Shown here: positions 59,601-64,000 of the stretch, piece after piece
How positions within the stretch are numbered: the first letter of the stretch is position 1
Layout: the number at the start of each line of letters is the position of its first letter
NCBI RefSeq assembly: GCF_003013475.1
Contig: NZ_PXZO01000002.1
Span: 186,001-250,000, forward strand
Length of the DNA: 64,000 bases
Direction: 5' to 3'
Source of the DNA: Brevibacillus porteri
GTDB lineage: Bacteria > Bacillota > Bacilli > Brevibacillales > Brevibacillaceae
Translations under genes and position numbers: made by a program
Notes under the pieces: model-generated
What the model was told of the DNA's origin: nothing
Seen by the model: only the letters and a program-made list of their open reading frames with translations
The model's database searches: none

Positions 59601-62348
59601 AGCATTATTAGCGATAATCACATCGTATGCGTGTAGATCGAATCCTTGTTCGGCTGGGGCCTTCTCCATGTTGAACAGGCGGAACTCCACAAATGGATAC
59701 ACTTCTTTGCACTCTTTTTCTGTCTCATCGAGGGTCCCTTGGACACAATCCGTAAACAGATAAGTGACTGCTTGATTTTCAATCTTCGGTAGCAAGAGGC
59801 GTGCAAGACTGCTTGAACCGCCTCCAACCTCCAGAATACGGACAGGACGGCTACACGAATGGATGTATTGGGCAATTGTTTCCACTGCCATAAGTCCAGA
59901 CGGGTTTCCAAGAGTAATGCGATCCGCATACAGCTTGAAAAAGTCAGAAGTATCGTCCGACATAAGTACGGTCTGCCCTGTCATGATGGTTGAGTAATGG
60001 GCAAAACACGCTTTTAATTGGGTGAACGTCTCTCGCTCATTCGGATAACGATCCAGACAATCCTGATAAAACGTTGCCGCATCAAGACCCTCTGCTTGAG
60101 CAGCAAGTCGATATGTTCCTGCAACTTGTTCAACAAGGGTCGCTTGAACGACGAGCCCAAGCATTAGTTGGAAGAGATGTTCATTCCTTCCATCAAACCT
60201 TACAGCTTCACGCAATTCTTCCAGCGTATACGTTTGACTCTGCTTGTGGAAAACGCCCAGTTGATTGAAGCATTCAAGCGATGACAAGCCGGAATAAAAA
60301 GTCTCATCCTCTTCCAAGCCTGTTTGCTTTTGGACATTCACCTGATTCAGTAAAGTTTCCCCAAACGTAAAGAAGGTGGAAGCAATTTTATGAACATCAG
60401 CAGTTGCGTTCTCATGTGCCGCCTCAGTTGCTACAGCAGCGGACTGCTCAATTGTTTCGCTTACAGGTTGATCCGATTGCACCCAGTGGCGGGTTTTGGC
60501 AAAGGAATAGGTTGGCAAAGGTACTTTTTTCCATTTAACTGGACGGTAGTATTCATGCCAATTGATTGGCACCCCTCGCACGTACTGTTTCGCCATGTCT
60601 ACTGGGTCAGAGCTGTCTAATTGCATGCTGATCGGCAGTGAACTTTCACCACGGGAATTCAATACCCCGTAGAACACCTGGTTCCCATCAACAAGCGGAG
60701 CACCGTCCTCCATCCGTTTTCCCGCGCACAGGCCATGGATCTTCTGCAAAAGGTCCTCTTTGCTGTTGATAATAAAGCCAAGGCGATACCGATAGTGTCC
60801 GCGCCCAGTATTAGCAGTAGCGCACATATCAAGAAGGGAATGCTCAGAAGGCGCTGATAAAAATGCTTGGTATTTCTCAAGCAAATCCCATAGTGACTCA
60901 CTTGTCTTGGCAGATAACGTAAATAGGTAATTGTCAGATTCTGAAACGGCTGTCGCCTCGCGCTTAGGAGGCTCTTCCAATATGACGTGGGCGTTTGTCC
61001 CGCTCAGGCCGAATGCACTTATGCCGGCTCTCCTCACAGGTTGGTCAGCCTCTACATCCCAAGCCTTTAGCACATCATTTATATAAACAGGCGAATCTAT
61101 AAAAGGAATTAAGGTATTCGGACGTTTTACATGCAGCGTCGGCGGAATCTGACGATGCTTCATCATCAAAGCCGTCTTAATGATCCCAGCTACACCGGAT
61201 GCCGCTATCGTGTGCCCGATATTGCTTTTGACCGAGCCTATTGCGCAAAATTGCTTACGTTTTGAAACTTTCTGAAAGGCATGCATGATCCCCTCAATCT
61301 CGACAGGGTCGCCTAATCTGGTCCCGGTCCCATGTGCCTCAATGTAGGAGATGCTCTCCGGATTGATTCGCGCCCGCTCCCAAGTTGTTCGCAACAAAGC
61401 AGACTGGGAAATCGCATTGGGCGCTGTAATACTAGTAGAACGGCCATCACAATTGACCGCTGTGCTTTTGATCACGGCATGGATATAGTCGTTGTCCTTG
61501 ACTGCTTGATCGTATGACTTCAAAAGAACAGCGCCAAGACCTTCTCCCCATACTGTTCCATCAGCAAAGTCATCAAATGCTTTGGTTTTGCGTTCTACAG
61601 ATACGATGCCAAAATCAGTATCTTGTTGAATCGGAAACAGGGAAAGGTTCACTCCACCTACGAGAGCCATTCGACAATCGTTATTTCCAATGGCCTGACA
61701 TGCTTGGTGCAGAGCGACCAAGGAGGAAGAGCAAGATGTATTAATCAGTTGGCTCGGACCTGACAGATTCAGCAAATAGGAAATTCGTGAAGCAATAATT
61801 GCTGCAACGTTGCCAGCCAGCGAGGACGAATCAACGTTTTTCAGCACACGCTGGTATTGTGATTCATTGTCACAATATCCCAGAAATACGCCTGTAGGAG
61901 AACCGCTGATCATCTTCTCGCTATACCCGGCATGTTCAAATGTTTCCCATGCCAACTCGAGAAACATCCGTTGATAAGGATCCATGGTTCGAGCCTCTGC
62001 AGGTGAAATCTCGAAAAACGCATGATCAAATAAATCCACGTGATCGAGATAACCCATCCGCTCATACGTAAAATCTGTGTCGTTAAAAAATTCTCTCGCT
62101 ACCCTCTCGACATCTGGACGCCTTGCAGCAGGGATATCACTGATTGAATCGTGCCCCTGTTGCAAATTGTTCCAGTATTCTTCGAGGCTGCTGGCTCCGG
62201 GAAAACGACAAGCCATACCGATGATCGCGATATCTTGGCGAGTGTTTACGTTGGCAGAGGACAGTTCTTTCAGCAAAGGAAGTGCTTCCTTCTCTTGCAG
62301 TCGATGAGCAGCCACTTGCTGCAAGATGTATTTTTTTAGCAAACTCAT
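53694..62348 (-). CDS. Hybrid PKS/NRPS megasynthase: KS-MT-KR-ACP-C-A(Gly)-PCP-partial C
   Basis: 2884 residues. KS (about 38-470): Cys206 in INTSCSSS, His339 in AHGTGT, His379 in NIGHT, all intact. C-methyltransferase-like domain (about 735-1010): ILEVGGGSSSLARLLL. KR (about 1030-1480): YLIAGGTGKLGLAF, and Ser/Tyr/Asn in FSSLASIWGGATGSDYVSSN. ACP Ser1586. C domain: DMHHIISDG, His1766-His1767. A domain (about 2090-2560): specificity residues read D-I-L-Q-L-G-L-I-W, a glycine code. PCP Ser2622. From about 2670, the C-terminal lobe only of a second C domain. No AT. It adds a malonyl unit, reduces it to a beta-hydroxy acid, then couples glycine. ATG at 62348. Confidence 0.93.
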   Translation of the reverse strand: MSLLKKYILQQVAAHRLQEKEALPLLKELSSANVNTRQDIAIIGMACRFPGASSLEEYWNNLQQGHDSISDIPAARRPDVERVAREFFNDTDFTYERMGYLDHVDLFDHAFFEISPAEARTMDPYQRMFLELAWETFEHAGYSEKMISGSPTGVFLGYCDNESQYQRVLKNVDSSSLAGNVAAIIASRISYLLNLSGPSQLINTSCSSSLVALHQACQAIGNNDCRMALVGGVNLSLFPIQQDTDFGIVSVERKTKAFDDFADGTVWGEGLGAVLLKSYDQAVKDNDYIHAVIKSTAVNCDGRSTSITAPNAISQSALLRTTWERARINPESISYIEAHGTGTRLGDPVEIEGIMHAFQKVSKRKQFCAIGSVKSNIGHTIAASGVAGIIKTALMMKHRQIPPTLHVKRPNTLIPFIDSPVYINDVLKAWDVEADQPVRRAGISAFGLSGTNAHVILEEPPKREATAVSESDNYLFTLSAKTSESLWDLLEKYQAFLSAPSEHSLLDMCATANTGRGHYRYRLGFIINSKEDLLQKIHGLCAGKRMEDGAPLVDGNQVFYGVLNSRGESSLPISMQLDSSDPVDMAKQYVRGVPINWHEYYRPVKWKKVPLPTYSFAKTRHWVQSDQPVSETIEQSAAVATEAAHENATADVHKIASTFFTFGETLLNQVNVQKQTGLEEDETFYSGLSSLECFNQLGVFHKQSQTYTLEELREAVRFDGRNEHLFQLMLGLVVQATLVEQVAGTYRLAAQAEGLDAATFYQDCLDRYPNERETFTQLKACFAHYSTIMTGQTVLMSDDTSDFFKLYADRITLGNPSGLMAVETIAQYIHSCSRPVRILEVGGGSSSLARLLLPKIENQAVTYLFTDCVQGTLDETEKECKEVYPFVEFRLFNMEKAPAEQGFDLHAYDVIIANNAIHRTKDVRASLSILHQLLAEQGVLFAIELVKNRSTANVIGGLAADWWQYEDTDLRHQSRLMDASRWEKALRDTNYQSVAMYPSSTALLDLSDSVLLVGHSAYTPQEYREWLYQINWQTKELTTNHQSQRPGIWLVFQDEGGLGETLADAMASDGHEVFILRSGEAFASVSSHEFILDPSQPEDLRRVFERLRDKKEKLTGIIHLWSLTSGAQQPNGLGELEALESAQHLGVYSLFHLTQALLDLDLKQVLDLRIVSNYAQAVDDNGPVFPEKAPLFGLAKVISQENPKLQCFSLDLATEGRSTSQLAGQLLAEIRCNRDDTLVAYRGNRIVPEMNRCDIDQIPKRPVEIRENGVYLIAGGTGKLGLAFSKHLAAQKNVTLVLINRSPLPPNHEWQERLQHPDCSAAEARKLRELIELEEMGAQVVCYAADVSDRQQMEDISEQVRARYGPINGIIQSAAHITFETIQTKSFSHFQNGLKAKMAGTVILDQIAEPEHLDFFVIFSSLASIWGGATGSDYVSSNCFLDAYSAARNRTGKPTIALNWYAFEGITGPGFIGYMPMDGALQAFDASLSCQTEHLIIGQFDLQVLKEWAPSLKVKLGDTIFASVKSHKEREVPSAVTIQNRVVLYGREEGDHYTLLEQALGQIWSDVLGYSELSIDDDFFRLGGDSLLAIGIVSRVTKQLQKEMTITDLFQTPTIRQLAVLLAPNEESAVSAIPVADYREAYPATSSQQRIYVLEQMQEGAVAYNIPTVMMLEGELDRMAFERAFVSLVQRHESLRTSFSIVDGVLMQTVQPSVDFTLAYCEVDEYEAKRTVEQFIRPFDLSKAPLVRGMLIRMDVNKHLLLFDMHHIISDGVSINILIREFFQLYQGLELPELRIQYKDYSVWQTEQLDNGVLAAQEKFWLKELDGELPVLNLPTDHPRPSVQSFEGDVLTFEIPQEMTEKILALAKNNGSTLYMTLLGALTIMMSKYAGEEDIIIGSPVAGRHHADLENIVGVFLNTLAMRNFPRSNRTVTDFLQEVKERALAALSHADYSFEMLVDRLTLQKDTARNPLFDVMFILQNTGDAKESMSANGLTLSPYPFEQRSAQFDLTFDIIEREQRLIVDIEYSNKLFSKETIASMSTHFQKILEQMVEDPEQLIGKMSMLAAEERLLLIEQWNDTSLEYSREKTVVQLFEEVVATQPNVLAVTCGDEKVTYAELNQRANQVARLIKQHGVTADTCVSLLTNRSVEMMVGLLAILKAGAAFVPIDPQYPEERISYVLENSMTRLVLTHDSLAEKQWGSVVRVDVNDSRLEMEDDSNLPPQATPDDLAYVIYTSGSTGKPKGVMVEHGNLMNFCSGIGEHIDFASADKMLAVTTISFDIFLLETIVPLTKGMTVVIATEEQQADPQVLKELILQEEITFLQLTPSRLQLMLEEKSNLHALDCLKAILLGGEALSATLFQRLRTQTKARLYNLYGPTETTIWSTVQDLTDAGEVTIGAPLPNTQVYILDEHLQVQPMKITGDLYIAGDGVTRGYFGQPTLTAERYIPHPFKPGQRMYKTGDLARWLPNGRIEYVGRSDFQCKVRGYRIELGEIESALCQHPDITEAVVSVRDTASDPYLAAYYMATRTLDSDELRAMLSKSLPDYMIPHFYTHMSMWPLTPNGKLDRKSLPEPDALQDKHTEYQAPATRLEEQLADIWREVLKRETVSMQDNFFHIGGNSLLLVQVHAKLEQLYPGRVRIADLFAHPTLFGLTNFLKNTVLDVADEQEETDTTTYWLKELDRVSLIELPSQYWVSGEANSDTNWVQFSLTDDLFENVQQVSQMEAVEVRDVLLSMYLYLMAELTGQQDLYMEVAVAKELQMIAYPFRVNMSEVNTFFDLFKQVQQKRQFIEKMTGEASLWLKKLRTDRNDGTIIPFFGSVNEFTDASFTHLEHELTFWIKEGKDVIDIVCAFDPDCLRAEKVTEMTQDYQQLLRMLVNEYMT

Positions 62349-62349
62349 C

Positions 62350-64000
62350 CTATTTCCCCTTCCTTTTGTCGATCAGTTCGGCACCCTTGTCTACGGAGAG
62401 AACTCCCTCCTTGACCTCCCTCAGCAATTCCAAAAGAGATTCATCATCATCGCCTTGATCTTCCATTGATGCAAACTGATCCTGTTTTCTTTGTTCGAGA
62501 AAATCCACAAACATAGCAATCGTATAGTAGGAAAACAAATGTGCGACGCTAATCCCGCTATCCACTTGTTTTACAATTTGCGCATGCATTTTGAGCAACA
62601 GCAGGGAATTCCCTCCCAGCTGGAAAAAGCTGTCGTGTACCCCCACTTTTTCGATTCCCAAGATTTCTTTCCAGATGGTAACCAACTGTTCTTCGTTCTC
62701 ATTTCGTGGGGCTACATATTCAGCATCGGACGCCTGTTGTTCATCCACTTCTGGCAGTAGCTTGCGATTGATCTTGCCCCCTGCTGTCAACGGCATTTTT
62801 TCAATGCTGACAAAAAAGGAAGGGATCATGTGATCGGGAAGCCGTTCGCTGAGATAACCACGCAAGTCACTTGCGGTCAATTCCTGAGCATTCGGTACGT
62901 AGTAAGCGCACAATCGAGCCTTCTCTTCTTGAAATAGCACGGCACACTCTTTTACTAGCGGGTGGGACAATAAAACCTCATCAATCTCGCCAAGCTCAAT
63001 TCGGTGCCCGCGTACTTTTACTTGATGATCGATGCGACCGCAGAACTTGATATTGCCATTCGGCAGATAACGCCCAAGGTCGCCTGTCCGGTAAAGCTTT
63101 TGATAACCAATTTCCGGATAAGGGTTGTCAACAAAGCTGGCTGCTGTTTTCTCAGGATCGTGCAAGTAACCGTGTCCCAAGCACAAGCCTGTTATATAAA
63201 TCTCCCCTTGATGTCCCGCCGGAACTAGTTTGCGATTTGAATCCAGCAGCAGAATTTTCGTATTGGCTATCGGCTTTCCGATCGGTATTGGTCCCTGATG
63301 GGTATGGTCGATCTCAAAGTAGATGACACCAATAGACGTCTCCGTCGGACCGTACAGATTCGTAATACGAACGTGGGAAAACCGCTGAAGAAACAGATGC
63401 ACGGTGTGAGCCGTAATTTCCTCTCCCCCCAAGATCAGGTGGCGAATCGAAGAAAGTGAATCGTGTATATCCAGCCGTGTTTCCATTTGATCCACCAGCA
63501 GGTTGAAGACCGACGGCACAAAGTCGGTAATCGTAATCTGATAGGTTGAAATGGCGTGCAACACTTGATCGAGCGTCATCTCAAATTCAGGAATCGGCAA
63601 TACCGTACGGCCACCATGCAAGAGCGGCCAAAAAAGTTGCCAGACCGAACTGTCGTAGTGATGGGGAGTCGTTTGGAAAATGGCGTCCTGTTCCGTACAA
63701 CCGTAGTGTTCATCCATCCAGCAAAACCGATTGAAAATACCGATATGAGGAACGACAGCACCTTTTGGTTTGCCGGTGGAACCAGATGTATAGATCACAT
63801 AAATCGGGTCGTCCACATCGACCTGGACATGTAAGTCCCCTTCTTCCCGGAATTCATCCGCATCGACGATTACAGCACGTGTCAATTGTACGAATGACGG
63901 TTCCTGACGTATTTCTGGCCCGATCAGCGTCACCGGACAATCCAATTCATCCAGTAGCTGCTTTTTCCGTTCGTTCGGACTCTGCACGTCTAGTGGGACA
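62350..64000 (-). CDS. NRPS, C-terminal A-PCP portion (continues past the window)
   Basis: The frame is open to the right edge. The visible 549 or so residues start inside an adenylation domain (VPLDVQSPNERK), so the GTG at 63987 is not a real start. YTSGSTGKPKG, NLYGPTETS, YRTGDLGRYLPNG and KVRGHRIELGEID are intact. By alignment to the GrsA pocket the code reads D-S-W-D-I-G-L-I-G. The acid in the fourth position and I-G after it resemble codes for lysine-type residues, so a diamino acid is plausible. A PCP (LGGNSLLLLKMHAQ) and a charged C-terminal helix (QGDDDESLLELLREVKEG), perhaps a docking element, follow. The stop at 62350-62352 is one base from the next start. Confidence 0.92.
   Translation of the reverse strand, partial: VPLDVQSPNERKKQLLDELDCPVTLIGPEIRQEPSFVQLTRAVIVDADEFREEGDLHVQVDVDDPIYVIYTSGSTGKPKGAVVPHIGIFNRFCWMDEHYGCTEQDAIFQTTPHHYDSSVWQLFWPLLHGGRTVLPIPEFEMTLDQVLHAISTYQITITDFVPSVFNLLVDQMETRLDIHDSLSSIRHLILGGEEITAHTVHLFLQRFSHVRITNLYGPTETSIGVIYFEIDHTHQGPIPIGKPIANTKILLLDSNRKLVPAGHQGEIYITGLCLGHGYLHDPEKTAASFVDNPYPEIGYQKLYRTGDLGRYLPNGNIKFCGRIDHQVKVRGHRIELGEIDEVLLSHPLVKECAVLFQEEKARLCAYYVPNAQELTASDLRGYLSERLPDHMIPSFFVSIEKMPLTAGGKINRKLLPEVDEQQASDAEYVAPRNENEEQLVTIWKEILGIEKVGVHDSFFQLGGNSLLLLKMHAQIVKQVDSGISVAHLFSYYTIAMFVDFLEQRKQDQFASMEDQGDDDESLLELLREVKEGVLSVDKGAELIDKRKGK

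Larger units (their letters stand above)
41603..64000 (-). other. Hybrid NRPS/trans-AT PKS biosynthetic cluster (edeine/paenilamicin-like), continues past the window
   Basis: Ten consecutive minus-strand genes, transcribed from right to left: NRPS end, PKS/NRPS, free acyltransferase, KS-ACP-BtrH fusion, BtrH-like protein, ACP, SbnA-, SbnB- and SbnI-like enzymes, peptidase-exporter fusion. Gaps are 1 to about 90 bases. The combination of a glycine-specific A domain, diaminopropionate supply, a KR-containing malonyl extension and amine-acylating release fits a polyamine-capped linear peptide. The 5' end, with earlier NRPS modules and any self-resistance gene, is outside. Confidence 0.85.

Noticed and set aside
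54981-62307. Numerous plus-strand reading frames opposite the megasynthase genes
   Set aside because: They are mirror frames of the GC-biased codons of the real genes, without ribosome sites or recognisable domains.
63985-63987. GTG at 63987 as the start of the last NRPS gene
   Set aside because: The same frame stays open to the window edge and the residues before it (VPLD) belong to an adenylation-domain motif, so the gene begins outside the window.

Overview
The window looks like chromosome of a spore-forming, low-to-mid GC Firmicute, most likely a Brevibacillus of the B. brevis group. It carries a Tlp-type small acid-soluble spore protein, a YhcN/YlaJ-type sporulation lipoprotein and Gram-positive Shine-Dalgarno sites throughout. 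The right third is a hybrid NRPS/trans-AT PKS cluster of the kind known from Brevibacillus (edeine) and Paenibacillus (paenilamicin). The genus is an inference.

Layout. 1-330: edge fragment of a possible toxin/immunity remnant. 0.5-8.1 kb: two vitamin B12 riboswitches on the minus strand, one ahead of metE and one ahead of nrdI-nrdE-nrdF, so both B12-independent enzymes are switched off when B12 is present. 8.2-22.7 kb: ordinary housekeeping and small genes (BesA/Fes-like esterase, mnmA, tlp, a GDPD phosphodiesterase, P1 peptidase, GNATs, a bile-acid-symporter-family transporter, an O-methyltransferase and several short proteins), with two candidate small RNAs. 22.7-30.5 kb: a ten-gene minus-strand operon: a PRD/EIIB-containing regulator, an amidohydrolase, a PRD protein, an SFCGS-motif protein, DUF4312, DUF4311 and DUF4310 proteins, a DgaE-like ammonia lyase, a KDPG-type aldolase and a genuine HPr paralogue. 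It reads as an uncharacterised PTS-like uptake and breakdown route for an acylated or amino sugar acid. 30.7-41.3 kb: single metabolic and hypothetical genes, including a 56-residue zinc-finger protein, ending at a tRNA-Gly.

41.6-64 kb (continuing beyond the right edge): the biosynthetic cluster, all on the minus strand. In transcription order it encodes an NRPS ending in A-PCP, a 2884-residue PKS/NRPS (KS-MT-KR-ACP-C-A-PCP-partial C, with a clear glycine code in its A domain), a free-standing malonyl acyltransferase, a KS-ACP-BtrH-like fusion, a second free-standing BtrH-like acyltransferase, a discrete ACP, the three enzymes of the SbnA/SbnB/SbnI route to L-2,3-diaminopropionate, and a ClbP-like peptidase fused to an ABC exporter. 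Glycine incorporation, diaminopropionate supply, one KR-bearing polyketide extension, a BtrH-type amine-acylating release and a prodrug peptidase/exporter together fit an edeine/paenilamicin-type polyamine-capped peptide. The BtrH-mediated polyamine release and the altered second KS are the parts most worth testing.

No CRISPR array, insertion sequence, rRNA or replication origin was seen.
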